Source of the DNA: JACCTH01 sp035281645 | GTDB taxonomy: Bacteria > Actinomycetota > Acidimicrobiia > Spongiisociales > ZC4RG35 | NCBI GenBank assembly: GCA_035281645.1 | Contig: DATEDN010000092.1 | Span: 1 to 64,000 of the forward strand | DNA length: 64,000 nucleotides | Reading direction: 5' to 3' | Part shown: positions 7,885 to 17,086 of the stretch, piece by piece | Layout of the letters: every line of letters begins with the position of its first letter | Position numbering within the stretch: position 1 is the stretch's first letter | Program-made: the position numbers and the translations under genes | Notes under the pieces: generated by a model | Databases searched by the model: none | Told to the model about the DNA's origin: nothing | What the model saw: the letters and a program-made list of their open reading frames with translations, nothing else

Positions 7885-9537
7885 TTAGGTTTGGGAGGTG
7901 AGGTAGTCGAGGCGGACCTCGCCGCCCTCCAACAGGGAGCGGTGAAATTCCTTGAGGTCGAATGCCGAGCCTTGCTTCCGCTTGGCCTCATCACGCATGC
8001 CGAGGATCACCCGTTCTCCCACCTTGTAAGCGATGGCCTGCCCCGGCCACCCGAGGTAGCGCTTGGCTTCCGACTCCGAAACGTCGCGGGGCTGACCAGC
8101 CACTTGGTGAAGAATCTCCACCGCGGTCGCGTAGTCCCAGGAATGACCGGGGTTGACCAGCGAATCGTCGGGCAATTTGAGTCCGAGGTGGCACCCGATG
8201 TCGATCACCACCCGGCACGCTCGCAATTGCTGGGCGCTGTAGTGGCCTAGGCGGTATTCGGGCTTCTCGAAATAACCGAGCTCATCCATCAGCCGCTCCG
8301 TATAGAGGGCCCAGCCTTCCCCGTATCCGGAATACCAGATCAACAGTCGATGCGCGCGGGTGAGGTTCTCCTGCTGGGCCATCGACGTGCCCACCTGCAG
8401 GTGATGACCGGGAAAGCCCTCGTGATAAGCGGTGGACACTTCACCCCAGAGTGGAATCTGCTGCCGCTCGCCGAACGAGTACCAGATCCCCCCGGGACGG
8501 CTGAAGTCTTCGCTCGGCTGCAGGTAGTAGGCCCCCAGAGCAGCTCCCGGTGGAACCAGATTCACCGTCACCTGTTTGACCTGATCCGGGACCGCGAAGT
8601 GCTCGCCGTCGAGGTGGCGCAAGGCCTGGTCCTGTCGTTCTTGGATGAACTCGGCAAACTCCGCCTGACTGGAAGAGGCGTAAGAAGCGTCGGACTCGAG
8701 CATCTCCATCACTTCGACAAGACTCTTCGATGGGTCGAGTTCTGTTGCCACTTCGGTCATCGCCTGGTGAAGGCGGCGCACTTCGCTCCAGCCCCATTCG
8801 TACGTCTCCAGCGGATCTATCCGCATCCCGAGAAATCGATCGGCTGAGTTCAGGTATCTCTCGCGCCCGACCCCATCATCATCGCTGGCATAAGGCAGGT
8901 ACTCCCGCTCGATGTAGTCAGCAAACTCTGATGCCGCCCGCCGGCCTTCGTCGACCGCCTGGGTGACCCGTTCGGCCAGAGCGGGGGCCTCTTCGCCGGC
9001 ATCCCGCGCCAGCCCCAACCACTTCGAATCAGGCCCGGAGAGATGGCGGAATTGTTCGAGGGCTGACTCAGCCTGGCGCCGGGAGACGACGAAACCGCGT
9101 GCCCTGCCTTCTTCTAGGGTCGCCCGCCATCCCGACAAGGGTTGGCTCGCGGTTTCGAGCCGACTGGCGATGTTGGCCCATGCCTCTTCGGACGAAGTAT
9201 CCATCAGATCGAACACATCGCGCACATCGTCCTGGACACCGGCGGTGTGGCGGAGTTCAAAGTATCGATCGCCCTCGTCGTATTCGGATTGCTTTGTCAT
9301 CAGAAATCCATCAAGCACCCGCGCTCCGTGTCGTTGCCACGAATCGGCTTCGTCGAGGTAGGGCGCAATCAATTCTCGATACCTACTGACGACCTCGGCA
9401 TACGCTGCCGATCCATCTGGGCTGGTATCGGGCCATAGGTGGTCGTAGCCGTGCACACCGATTTGAGTGGCGATATCTGGACGGTGAGCGGCTACTTCGT
9501 CGACGAACTGGGAAGCAATTGAGAAAAGGTCGGACAC
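7885..9537 (-). CDS. DUF885 family metallopeptidase-like protein
   Basis: A 550-residue protein starting at GTG. The signature is STAYHEGFPGHHLQ (an HExxH-like zinc site variant) followed by WYSGYGEGWALYTERLMDE, in which the Glu residues complete the presumed metal centre. This is typical of the DUF885 family, which has a thermolysin-like/M32-like fold. No signal peptide is present, so it is probably a cytosolic peptidase. Length matches the family (about 550-600). It is transcribed divergently from the phosphotransferase at 9597 and is followed three bases after its stop by repeat copy 2. Confidence 0.88.
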   Translation of the reverse strand: MSDLFSIASQFVDEVAAHRPDIATQIGVHGYDHLWPDTSPDGSAAYAEVVSRYRELIAPYLDEADSWQRHGARVLDGFLMTKQSEYDEGDRYFELRHTAGVQDDVRDVFDLMDTSSEEAWANIASRLETASQPLSGWRATLEEGRARGFVVSRRQAESALEQFRHLSGPDSKWLGLARDAGEEAPALAERVTQAVDEGRRAASEFADYIEREYLPYASDDDGVGRERYLNSADRFLGMRIDPLETYEWGWSEVRRLHQAMTEVATELDPSKSLVEVMEMLESDASYASSSQAEFAEFIQERQDQALRHLDGEHFAVPDQVKQVTVNLVPPGAALGAYYLQPSEDFSRPGGIWYSFGERQQIPLWGEVSTAYHEGFPGHHLQVGTSMAQQENLTRAHRLLIWYSGYGEGWALYTERLMDELGYFEKPEYRLGHYSAQQLRACRVVIDIGCHLGLKLPDDSLVNPGHSWDYATAVEILHQVAGQPRDVSESEAKRYLGWPGQAIAYKVGERVILGMRDEAKRKQGSAFDLKEFHRSLLEGGEVRLDYLTSQT

Positions 9538-9596
9538 ATTTCGACCTTAGGGGTGCTGGCTGCAAATGACGATGCGATTTCTGGAATCATGGGCTC

Positions 9597-10646
9597 GTGT
9601 CATCGGCCAGCGACCTGATCGACATGCGACCGGAAGAGGCATTTGACGTTCAACGCGTAGCCGAATTCCTCGAAGAAAAAATTCCGGGCGCCGAGGGCAT
9701 TCCCTCGGTCCGTCAGTTCTCAGGTGGGCACGCCAACCTCACCTACCTCCTTCAATACCCCAAGATTGACCTGGTCCTGCGCCGGCCGCCGCTCGGTCCG
9801 GTAGCACCCGGCTCGCACGATATGGGCCGTGAATTCTCAGTGCTGTCGCGCCTCTATCGGGCCTTCCCGCCGGCGCCGCGGGCATTTGTTCTCTGTGAAG
9901 ACCCGGCCCTCATCGGCTCGCCCTTTTTCGTCATGGAGAAGCGAGACGGCATCGTTGTCCGCGGTGAAGTGCCGGAGCGCTTCGGTGGCGGATCGGACCC
10001 AGAAGTGAATCGCAGACTTTCCGAAGTCGTCATCGACACGCTTGCACAATTTCACCGCGTCGATCCTGCTGCCTGCGGCCTTGATCAGATCGGTCGACCG
10101 GAGGGCTTTCTGCGCCGACAGGTGGATGGCTGGCTACAGCGGTGGGAAGGCGCCCGGCATGAGACGAACGAAACCGCGGACCGTGTGGCTAGTTGGGTGG
10201 CTGAGGCGATCCCGTCATCCCAGGCCCCAACGCTGCTCCACAACGACTGGCGACTCGACAACATGGCAGTCTCCGAGGACGACCCCGGAACCTGCACCGC
10301 CGTTTACGACTGGGACATGTGCACGAGAGGCGACCCTCTCGCCGACCTCGGCACATTGCTGGCGGTTTGGTACGAGGGCGACGAGGTGCCCGCCAACCTC
10401 AACCCGATGCCCACAACCGTGCCGGGCTTCATGAACCGGGCCGAAGCCGTTGAGCGCTACCAATCCCTGACAGGATTTCGGGTCGACGACTTCGGTTGGT
10501 ATCTGGTGTTCGGCACCTGGAAGCTGGGCGTGGTCCTGCAACAGATCTTCATCCGCTGGCATCGGGGACAGACCCACGACGAGCGCTTTGCGGCTATGGG
10601 CGAGGGGGCCAAGCGCCTATTCGAACTTGCCGCCGCCCGAATCTAG
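9597..10646 (+). CDS. Phosphotransferase family protein (APH/ACAD10-like)
   Basis: A 349-residue protein-kinase-like phosphotransferase. FSGGHANLTYLL near residue 41 is the nucleotide-binding loop. VLRRPPLG near 60 holds the ATP-contacting residues, LLHNDWRLDN near 214 is the Brenner catalytic loop, and YDWDMCTRGDPLADLG near 235 carries the metal-binding Asp. This layout matches the branch often linked to acyl-CoA dehydrogenases (ACAD10-like), which phosphorylates hydroxyacyl or small-molecule substrates rather than aminoglycosides. Acyl-CoA dehydrogenase-fold genes lie 1 to 4 kb away, which fits loosely. Start is GTG. The stop shares CTAG with the convergent LLM gene. Confidence 0.85.
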   Translation: MSSASDLIDMRPEEAFDVQRVAEFLEEKIPGAEGIPSVRQFSGGHANLTYLLQYPKIDLVLRRPPLGPVAPGSHDMGREFSVLSRLYRAFPPAPRAFVLCEDPALIGSPFFVMEKRDGIVVRGEVPERFGGGSDPEVNRRLSEVVIDTLAQFHRVDPAACGLDQIGRPEGFLRRQVDGWLQRWEGARHETNETADRVASWVAEAIPSSQAPTLLHNDWRLDNMAVSEDDPGTCTAVYDWDMCTRGDPLADLGTLLAVWYEGDEVPANLNPMPTTVPGFMNRAEAVERYQSLTGFRVDDFGWYLVFGTWKLGVVLQQIFIRWHRGQTHDERFAAMGEGAKRLFELAAARI

Positions 10647-11581
10647 GCAAGCTCCCGCAGAGTTCTGGATCCCCCTTCGTCACCAGCCGTAACCGGCACC
10701 AGCATCACCTCGGCGCCTGTCTCTTCAAACTTTTCGATCGCAGCCGCGGCGTCGGCCGCCGATCCAACGGCTGCGATCGCCGAGATCATCTCGACGGTGA
10801 TCAACCCGGCGACGTCCTTCGGGCGGGCTCCCTCGCCCACCTGCTCCACCAATCCATCGAATCCGGCTTCACCCAGCGATTCTCGGTAGCCGGGAGCAGA
10901 CAGATAGAGCGAAAGCTGGCGACGGATCTGCTCGATGGCCGAGAGCGTGGGATCGACTGCGGCGATGACCCAGACCGCTACCGGGAGACCAGATTGCTGG
11001 ACAACTCGCTCGGTTCGCTCAGGAGTGACCAGGTTGAGGACAATCCGATCCGCCGAACGCACGGCGGCAGCCATCATCCGGGGGCCGGCCGCCGCCACGG
11101 TTATGTGATCGGTCAGCTTTCCCAGACCGGAACGAAATCCGATCGAGTGAAAGCGAGGTCCCCGGTGGTCGGTCCTCTCCCCTGCCAGAACTGATCGAAT
11201 GAGCCCAATCGCCTCTTCGACCGCGTCCGCCTCGCCTCCGTGGGATCGGCCGTGCCATCCCTCGACCAGCGCCCGGCTCGAGGCCCCGAGCGCCAGACGC
11301 GCCGGGCGCCTTCCGATCGTTTCGACCGAGCCCACCCCCATCGCCAGCGAGACCGGGTCTCGCAACCCGAGTGCCAACGGCCCGGCGGTGACGGTGATCC
11401 GCTCGGTCGAGTGGGCAATAGCGCCCGCCAGGGCGAAAGCGTCGAAGTGGAGCATCTCCCCCACCCAGAACTCCCTATAGCCGAGTTCTTCGGCCCCCGC
11501 CGCCAGAGTTATGGCCTCTTCGCTGGGACGCTCGAGCCAGAAGGGTGCTACCACCCCCCGACCCACCCTTCGCTCGTTCAC
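10643..11581 (-). CDS. LLM-class flavin/F420-dependent oxidoreductase
   Basis: A 312-residue luciferase-like protein. EELGYREFWVGEMLHFDAFALAG near 31-53 and ITVTAGPLALGLRDP near 62-76 are the barrel strands typical of the family, and ARLALGASSRALVEGWHG near 93-110 is the cofactor-binding turn. It differs in length and sequence from the other two LLM proteins in the window. Cofactor (F420 or FMN) and substrate cannot be told from sequence alone. It lies just downstream of a flavoprotein monooxygenase-like gene on the same strand (20-base gap), so the two may be co-transcribed. Confidence 0.82.
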   Translation of the reverse strand: MNERRVGRGVVAPFWLERPSEEAITLAAGAEELGYREFWVGEMLHFDAFALAGAIAHSTERITVTAGPLALGLRDPVSLAMGVGSVETIGRRPARLALGASSRALVEGWHGRSHGGEADAVEEAIGLIRSVLAGERTDHRGPRFHSIGFRSGLGKLTDHITVAAAGPRMMAAAVRSADRIVLNLVTPERTERVVQQSGLPVAVWVIAAVDPTLSAIEQIRRQLSLYLSAPGYRESLGEAGFDGLVEQVGEGARPKDVAGLITVEMISAIAAVGSAADAAAAIEKFEETGAEVMLVPVTAGDEGGSRTLRELA

Positions 11582-11601
11582 GAAGCGACCTTACGAGGAG
11601 G

Positions 11602-12717
11602 TCAGAGTCCGACCGGTTCAGAGTCGAGCCCCAGCAAGACCCGTCCTGTCAGCTCCCAGGTGGGCTGGGCGATCATCATGTGCTGGCTGGCGGTGTGGAT
11701 GTCTCGTAAGTAGCGCTGGAGTGGTGAGCCGGCGTAGATCGAGCTTCCCCCCGCCAGGGTGTAAATGCTGTCGACCGCAGACCGGCTCGCTTCCACCGCG
11801 GCCGTGGCGGCAAGACGGAGGCGAACCCTCTCCGACAACGTGGCCGTCGTCTCGGCGCGCGAGGCGACGTGAACTAGGTAGTGCCAAGCCGCCTCCAGGG
11901 CGGCTTGGGCTCTCGCCACCGCCTCCTGGAACGCAGGTCGATCGGCCAGGCGACGTTTGGAGCCGGTCGGGGTCTTCCCCCCGGCCAGCTCGACTCCCGC
12001 TGCCAGCGCCGACTCCGCCAGCCCGATACCCACAGCGGCGATCCCAGCAGCGAGCAGTCCGTAAACCGGGAAGCGGGCGACGGCCTCGGTCGTATAGGGC
12101 GGTTGGTCGAGATAGGAAATCAGACGCTCGGGCACGGGAGTTCCATCCACTTCGAGATCGTGGCTCGCCGAGGCCCGAAGGCCGACGACATCCCATGTAT
12201 CGACGATGCTGACAAGCTCCCGAGGCACGTAGAAGATGGCGGTTCGGCCCGGCTCTCCATCGATGACCGCCCCCAATCCGATCCAGTCGGCATCCGCCGC
12301 ACCGGAACCAAACGCCCAACGACCGCTGAGGCGAAAGCCATCCGTGGTCGACTCGGCTTGCCCACGTGGCGCCACCACCCCGGCCAGCAGCGTGTCCGAT
12401 CCTTTCTGAAAAATGTCCGGCAACCCCGCAGGCGGAATCCAGTGGGCGGCCGCCGCCGATGTGACGTAGATCATCGTCACCCACCCCGCCGAGGCATCGG
12501 CCCTCGAGACTTCCCTCACGAGTTCGAGCAGATCGGATGGCGTCGGATTGGCACCTCCCACCGACATCGGAGCTGCAACTTGAGCGAGGCCGCTCCGTCT
12601 AAGAGCGGCAATAAGCGAGGCGGCAACCCGGCGAGCATGTTCGGCTTCGACTGCGGTGGTCCGGGCGATAGAGACCAGTTCCTCGAGATCGGATGGGCGG
12701 ACCAGCGTGGAGTGCAT
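11602..12717 (-). CDS. Acyl-CoA dehydrogenase-fold flavin monooxygenase-like protein
   Basis: A 371-residue protein with the three-part acyl-CoA dehydrogenase fold. It has an N-terminal helical domain (LIAALRRSGLAQVAAPMSVGG), a middle barrel (DGFRLSGRWAFGSGAADADWIGLGA) and a C-terminal four-helix bundle (YTLAGGSSIYAGSPLQRYLRD). The GSGAADADW and RDIHTASQHMM patterns are closer to group D flavin monooxygenases (HsaA/HpaH-like hydroxylases) than to true dehydrogenases, so an aromatic or steroid-type hydroxylase is likely. Such enzymes need a separate flavin reductase, and none is adjacent. The TetR gene at 12810 is divergent and may regulate it. Confidence 0.8.
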   Translation of the reverse strand: MHSTLVRPSDLEELVSIARTTAVEAEHARRVAASLIAALRRSGLAQVAAPMSVGGANPTPSDLLELVREVSRADASAGWVTMIYVTSAAAAHWIPPAGLPDIFQKGSDTLLAGVVAPRGQAESTTDGFRLSGRWAFGSGAADADWIGLGAVIDGEPGRTAIFYVPRELVSIVDTWDVVGLRASASHDLEVDGTPVPERLISYLDQPPYTTEAVARFPVYGLLAAGIAAVGIGLAESALAAGVELAGGKTPTGSKRRLADRPAFQEAVARAQAALEAAWHYLVHVASRAETTATLSERVRLRLAATAAVEASRSAVDSIYTLAGGSSIYAGSPLQRYLRDIHTASQHMMIAQPTWELTGRVLLGLDSEPVGL

Positions 12718-12809
12718 CTCCAGATATTAAGGAATTAGTCAGAGCCTTTTTCGAGCAATAACCCTTCTGCCAGGGCATTTGCCAATACCTGTGGTTTATC
12801 GTCACCGGC

Positions 12810-13403
12810 GTGCGGACTCCGCCGGTCACCAGGAAAGCCCGCGCCACATATGGCACTTTGATTACGGCAGCCCGAGAATCGGTCCGGCGGAGCGGGATCC
12901 TTTCTCCTGAAGCGGTGTCGGAGATGGCTGGCCTTTCGCCCGCCACGCTGTACTCGTACTTCGGATCGAAAGATGCACTGTTGGCTGCGGGCTTCGACGC
13001 CGCCCTGGCTGATATCGCCGCCGCCGTCGAGCCGATCCTCAGTGTGGAGCGATTGCTCGAGCAGGGTTGGGAACCGACCGCGCGGGCGATGGTTCGAGCA
13101 GTCGTCAGGGGGTTTTCTAACGACGGAAGGCTGGTGCGCCTGGCGCTGACCAGGCTCGGTGAATCGGAGGAGATCCTCACCGTATATCGCCGTCGCAACC
13201 AGGAGGAGATCGACCTCTTCACCCGGTTTATCCGCCTCGGGAGCGCAGCGGCACAGTTGCGCCAGGGCGAGCCACCCGTTCTCGCCCGAACGGTGGTGCT
13301 GCTGCTGCAAGCGCTGCATAACCCTCTTGCCCTTGGCCCTGGCTCGGGGCCAGTAGTCGAGGAAGTCAGCCGGGCGGTATACCGATTGTTGGCGCCCGAC
13401 TAG
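12810..13403 (+). CDS. TetR/AcrR family transcriptional regulator
   Basis: A 197-residue regulator. The DNA-binding helix-turn-helix lies in residues 10-60, with SVRRSGILSPEAVSEMAGLSPATLYSYFGSKDALL; the YSYFGSKDAL end is diagnostic for TetR. The C-terminal ligand domain is not informative. It diverges from the flavin monooxygenase-like gene at 12717 across a 92-bp gap, the usual arrangement for local control. I looked for an inverted-repeat operator in that gap and saw none convincing. Start is GTG 12810. Its stop interlocks with the acyl-CoA dehydrogenase gene through CTAG. Confidence 0.88.
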   Translation: MRTPPVTRKARATYGTLITAARESVRRSGILSPEAVSEMAGLSPATLYSYFGSKDALLAAGFDAALADIAAAVEPILSVERLLEQGWEPTARAMVRAVVRGFSNDGRLVRLALTRLGESEEILTVYRRRNQEEIDLFTRFIRLGSAAAQLRQGEPPVLARTVVLLLQALHNPLALGPGSGPVVEEVSRAVYRLLAPD

Positions 13404-14488
13404 CTGTCGCGAGGCAGACCCAGGATCGATTCGCCGATGATGTTGGCCAGCACCTGACTGGTGCCGCCCCCGATAGTGAGGGCAGGCGAGAACAAAAAGC
13501 CCCAGCTCTCCTCACCTCCATCGAGGAGCCCATGGGCCGAAGCAGCTTCACGCAGGAACCGCATGGCCCTTTGACCATGACGATCGGCCAGCATTTTCTT
13601 CACGGCTGCCTCTGGACCGGGAGAACGTCCGGCCATCTGAGCGCTCAGGACACGCATGCCCATCAACCTCATGACTTCGGCCTCGATGTGAAGTGCGATC
13701 GCCTGCTGTCGCCGCACGGGGTCAAGCGGCCGCCTGACCGCGGCGAGGACTTCCGAGGTGGTCGGACCCATACCCCAAAGCACTCCACCCGATGAGAGCG
13801 AAACCCGCTCGTTTCCCAGAGTGAGCTTCGCCAGTGGCCAGCCCTCGTTCTCTCGGCCGAGGAGGTGATCGGTGGGGACCCGGGCGTCGTCGAAAAAGAC
13901 CTCCGTGAAATGTGCTCGCCCGGTCATCTCTCTTATCGGCCGCACCGTGATCCCCGGCTGGCGCATCGGGCAGAGCAGATAAGAGATCCCCTTCTGCCTG
14001 GGCCCGCCGGTTCGAGCCAGAAGGATTCCGTAATCGGCCTCGCCGGCCCAGGTGTTCCAGACCTTCTGGCCGTTGATCACATAAACATCGCCGTCGCGTT
14101 CGGCCCGGGTGGTCAGACTCGCCAAATCTGAGCCCGCGTCCGGCTCCGAGAAAAGCTGGCACCAGATCTCTTCACCCCGGATGAGAGGGGGAAGGAATCG
14201 GGCTTTCTGTTCTTCGGTTCCGCCCGCGAGAATCGTGGGCCCCGCCCAACCGATTCCGATTGGGTTGTGACCCTGCTGATCGATGCCGGCAGCAGAAAGC
14301 TCCTCGGCGATTATCAACTGGGTCTCAGGGTCGGCTTCGAGCCCCCATGGTCGCGGCCACCCCGGTACCACGTAGCCCGCCGCCGCCAAGGCTGCTGGGC
14401 TCGGATCGGGGTTTTGCTTGATCCATTCCCGAATGGCCAGGCGGCGCGCATCGTCGTGTGCCGGGAGGGCGAAGTCCATCTCGCTCAT
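13400..14488 (-). CDS. Acyl-CoA dehydrogenase family protein
   Basis: A 362-residue acyl-CoA dehydrogenase from the ATG at 14488 (MSEMDF); the frame is open further upstream but would run through the divergent gene. Family features are the substrate/FAD loop CQLFSEPDAGSDLASL near residue 104, VINGQKVWNTWAGEADYGILLAR near 130, and the C-terminal GGGTSQVLANIIGESILGLPR, which contacts FAD. These enzymes introduce a double bond into acyl-CoA and pass electrons to ETF. No ETF gene is nearby. Only 20 bases separate its start from the decarboxylase start. Confidence 0.88.
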   Translation of the reverse strand: MSEMDFALPAHDDARRLAIREWIKQNPDPSPAALAAAGYVVPGWPRPWGLEADPETQLIIAEELSAAGIDQQGHNPIGIGWAGPTILAGGTEEQKARFLPPLIRGEEIWCQLFSEPDAGSDLASLTTRAERDGDVYVINGQKVWNTWAGEADYGILLARTGGPRQKGISYLLCPMRQPGITVRPIREMTGRAHFTEVFFDDARVPTDHLLGRENEGWPLAKLTLGNERVSLSSGGVLWGMGPTTSEVLAAVRRPLDPVRRQQAIALHIEAEVMRLMGMRVLSAQMAGRSPGPEAAVKKMLADRHGQRAMRFLREAASAHGLLDGGEESWGFLFSPALTIGGGTSQVLANIIGESILGLPRDS

Positions 14489-14508
14489 TCTTGCGCCAGA
14501 ATGGACAA
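14489..14508. promoter_or_regulatory. 20-bp divergent intergenic region with overlapping -10-like hexamers
   Basis: Only 20 bases separate the ATG at 14488 from the GTG at 14509. On the plus strand CAGAAT (14497-14502) ends six bases before the GTG. On the minus strand the overlapping CATTCT ends nine bases before the ATG. Each has A at position 2 and T at position 6, the key -10 bases. This fits two leaderless transcripts from one bidirectional core promoter. No -35 element is evident. Confidence 0.35.
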
Positions 14509-15876
14509 GTGAACAACGACGAGTTTCGGCGTCACGCCCACGATGTAGTCGATTGGATCGCCGACTACTTCGAAGGGTTGCCGAAGCAATCCGTGCTGCC
14601 GGATGTGGCTCCTGGAGACATCCGCAAAGCACTGCCGGCAACAGCTCCCGAGCAAGGCGAGCCGTTTGCTTCCCTCATGTCGGATTTCGAGCGGATCATC
14701 ATGCCGGGCATCACCGGGTGGCAGCACCCGGGATGGTTCGCTTACTTCCCAGCCAACTCGTCGCCGCCCTCGGTGCTGGCGGAGATGATCACCGCCGCCC
14801 TCGGACAGCAGGGCATGATGTGGATTACCAGCCCCGCCGCCACCGAGCTCGAGATGGTCACTCTCGACTGGCTCGTCGACCTTCTGGCACTTCCCTCTGG
14901 TTGGAAGATGGAAGGCCCGGGAGGCGGCTCGATTCAGGTGAGCGCCTCCGACGCCTCGCACCTCGCCCTGGTAGTTGCCCGTGACCGGCAATCAGCCTCG
15001 ACCAACCAATTGGTGGCCTACGCCAGCACTCAAGCGCACTCTTCCCTCGAGAAGGGTGCTCGCGTCGCCGGATACCAACACTTCCGCTCGGTGGCGGTCG
15101 ATTCCGAATGGGCGATGAGCCCCGCTGCCCTAGCCGAAGCGGTTGACCAGGACCGCGCTCGCGGCCTGGTTCCGGCCTTCGTCTGCTCAACGGTGGGCAC
15201 CACCGGCACCACCGCCATCGACCCCATCCCGGCAATCTCGGAGATCGCCCGGGCCGAAGGCATTTGGCATCACGTGGATGCCGCTTTCGCCGGCAGCGCC
15301 ATGATCTGTCCGGAGTTCCGCCACTATCAGCCCGGGCTAGAAACCGTGGATAGCTATGTGTTCAACCCGCACAAATGGCTACTCACCAACTTCGACTGCT
15401 CCGTCTTCTACGTCGCAGATCGAAAGCCCCTAATCGAGGCGCTGCAGATCACGCCGCCATATCTGCGCAACGCTCAGTCATCCTCGGGCGAAGTCGTTGA
15501 CTATCGCGACTGGCAGGTTCCCCTCGGCAGGAGGTTCCGGGCGCTGAAACTGTGGTGGGTGATCCGGACCTATGGGGCCGAAGGACTGCGGGAGATGATC
15601 CGCTCCCATATCGCTTTGGCCCAGGACCTCGCCGCTCGAATTCAGAAGTCACCCCAACTCGAACTCGTCGCCCCGACCCCGTTCTCCTTGGTTTCGTTCC
15701 GACACGTAGATGGCGACGAGGCCACTGATGCCATTGCTGCCCGTATCAACGCTTCCGGCCACTCCTATGTGACTCCCTCGGTGATCGACGGCCGTCGCTT
15801 TATCCGGGTCTCGATAGGTGGGGCCAACACCACCGCTCTCGAGGTCGATCGGCTTTGGGAGGTGGTCTCCGATTAG
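14509..15876 (+). CDS. PLP-dependent aromatic-L-amino-acid-type decarboxylase
   Basis: A 455-residue group II pyridoxal-phosphate decarboxylase. Key features are PGITGWQHPGWFAYFPAN near 66-83, HVDAAFAGSAMI near 255-266 (Asp pairs with the PLP ring nitrogen) and NPHKW with the Schiff-base Lys289. Length and motifs match DOPA/tryptophan/phenylalanine decarboxylases. The GTG at 14509 gives a normal N-terminus (NNDEFRRHAHDVVDW); an upstream ATG adds residues that do not fit the family. The product would be an aromatic amine, but exact substrate is not predictable. Its stop shares TTAG with the htrA-like gene. Confidence 0.9.
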   Translation: MNNDEFRRHAHDVVDWIADYFEGLPKQSVLPDVAPGDIRKALPATAPEQGEPFASLMSDFERIIMPGITGWQHPGWFAYFPANSSPPSVLAEMITAALGQQGMMWITSPAATELEMVTLDWLVDLLALPSGWKMEGPGGGSIQVSASDASHLALVVARDRQSASTNQLVAYASTQAHSSLEKGARVAGYQHFRSVAVDSEWAMSPAALAEAVDQDRARGLVPAFVCSTVGTTGTTAIDPIPAISEIARAEGIWHHVDAAFAGSAMICPEFRHYQPGLETVDSYVFNPHKWLLTNFDCSVFYVADRKPLIEALQITPPYLRNAQSSSGEVVDYRDWQVPLGRRFRALKLWWVIRTYGAEGLREMIRSHIALAQDLAARIQKSPQLELVAPTPFSLVSFRHVDGDEATDAIAARINASGHSYVTPSVIDGRRFIRVSIGGANTTALEVDRLWEVVSD

Positions 15877-16997
15877 GCGGGAGGAGCGCTTCCGAGAACG
15901 ACCTTGATACTGAGAGGCTCGCCATCGCGCCGAACGTCGAGGGTGACCTCATCGCCGGGCAAATAGCTTCGAATTCGTGCCGCGAGGTCGCCAATCGATC
16001 GCACGGCCTGCCCGTCGACCGCGGTGACCACGTCTCCAACCTCGAGCCCGGCGGCGATCGCAGCTCCACCCGGGGTTAGCTCCGTAATCACGGCCCCACT
16101 GACTTCACCGGTGGCCTCCTCTCCGGTCACGCCCAGGAAAGCCGTTTCGACGGGATCACCGGCGACGATGGCGGATGCGAATTCGTAAGCGTTGTCTATG
16201 GGCACGGCGAATCCGACACCCGTGTTGGCGCCCGTGGTTGTAAAGATCTGGATGTTGACTCCAATGACCTCGCCTTCACGGTTGGCAAGGGCCCCGCCAC
16301 TGTTTCCAGGGTTGATCGAGGCGTCAGTTTGGATCAAGACCTGGGCCGTAAGAGGGCTGGCCACCGGACGGCTCACGGCCGATACCACGCCCGAGGTCAC
16401 GGTCTGCTCGAGTCCCCAGGGGCTGCCGAGGGCGACGGCCAATTGACCCACTTCTAACTCCTCATCCAGCGCCAGAGTTGCGGCAGGAGCTCCCTCGGTG
16501 TCGACTTCGATGACGGCAATGTCATGAGGACCATCGGCTCCCACCACTTCCCCCTCGCGCAAACTGCCGTCGGCGAACCGAACCTGTACCACCTCGACTC
16601 CATCGACCACGTGGGCGGCGGTGAGCACATGACCATCCTCATACACAAAGCCCGAGCCCAGGCCTGCCTGATGCTCAATCTGCACCATCGAAGGAAGCAG
16701 GGCCGCTGCCACCGCCGCCACCGGCTCCTCTGCGGGATCGATCGTTGCCGTCGTCTGCTCGGGGGCGGAGGACGACTGCTCGATGGCAATCGGGGCCTCG
16801 ATGCGGTTGTCGTTACCGAGCCACCAGCCCACTCCAACCCCGCTCGCCATTACCAATAGAGCCAGTAGCAGAGCGGGAAAGAACGTGATTCCCTGCCGCC
16901 GGGGCGGGGCCGGCTTTGGTTCCGCCGCCACGCCTGTGGGAGGAGAAGCGGGTTCGCTGGGTTCCGTCATGGTGTCGGTAATCCTGTCATCAATCAT
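15873..16997 (-). CDS. Membrane-anchored S1C serine protease with PDZ domain (HtrA/DegP family)
   Basis: A 374-residue protease. A cytoplasmic Pro-rich N-terminus precedes one membrane span (about residues 38-60). The trypsin-like domain has His129 (LTAAHVV), Asp158 (DIAVIEV) and Ser232 (NPGNSGGAL), so the triad is intact. A single PDZ domain occupies about 280-370 (AAGLEVGDVVTAVDG). It should degrade or refold damaged proteins outside the membrane. It lies directly behind a two-component system on the same strand, 89 bases after the kinase stop. That gap holds four tandem 11-bp direct repeats, so envelope-stress control by the adjacent regulator is likely. A GGTAGG sequence just before the start supports ATG 16997. 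Confidence 0.93.
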   Translation of the reverse strand: MIDDRITDTMTEPSEPASPPTGVAAEPKPAPPRRQGITFFPALLLALLVMASGVGVGWWLGNDNRIEAPIAIEQSSSAPEQTTATIDPAEEPVAAVAAALLPSMVQIEHQAGLGSGFVYEDGHVLTAAHVVDGVEVVQVRFADGSLREGEVVGADGPHDIAVIEVDTEGAPAATLALDEELEVGQLAVALGSPWGLEQTVTSGVVSAVSRPVASPLTAQVLIQTDASINPGNSGGALANREGEVIGVNIQIFTTTGANTGVGFAVPIDNAYEFASAIVAGDPVETAFLGVTGEEATGEVSGAVITELTPGGAAIAAGLEVGDVVTAVDGQAVRSIGDLAARIRSYLPGDEVTLDVRRDGEPLSIKVVLGSAPPA

Positions 16998-17036
16998 TTC
17001 CTACCTCAGGTCGAGACACACCTTCACGGTAAGAAA

Positions 17037-17080
17037 CGGGCGCTAAACCCCCCCTAAACGAAAGCTGAGAAAACCCTGAG
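17037..17080 (-). promoter_or_regulatory. Four tandem 11-bp repeats: likely OmpR/PhoP-family operator of htrA
   Basis: Read toward htrA, the minus strand carries CTCAG, CTCAG, TTTAG and TTTAG, each spaced exactly 11 bases from the next (plus-strand cores at 17076, 17065, 17054 and 17043). The proximal pair also reads CGTTTA-N5-GGTTTA, very close to the (T/G)GTTTA-N5-(T/G)GTTTA PhoP box of enterobacteria. OmpR-family regulators bind such direct repeats head to tail. The array begins seven bases past the kinase gene and its proximal core is 46 bases from the htrA ATG. Confidence 0.6.
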
Positions 17081-17086
17081 TCGCCC

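Noticed and set aside
12718..12809. TetR operator between the flavin monooxygenase-like and TetR genes
   Set aside because: The best inverted repeat (CAGG...CCTG region near 12770) is too imperfect to support.
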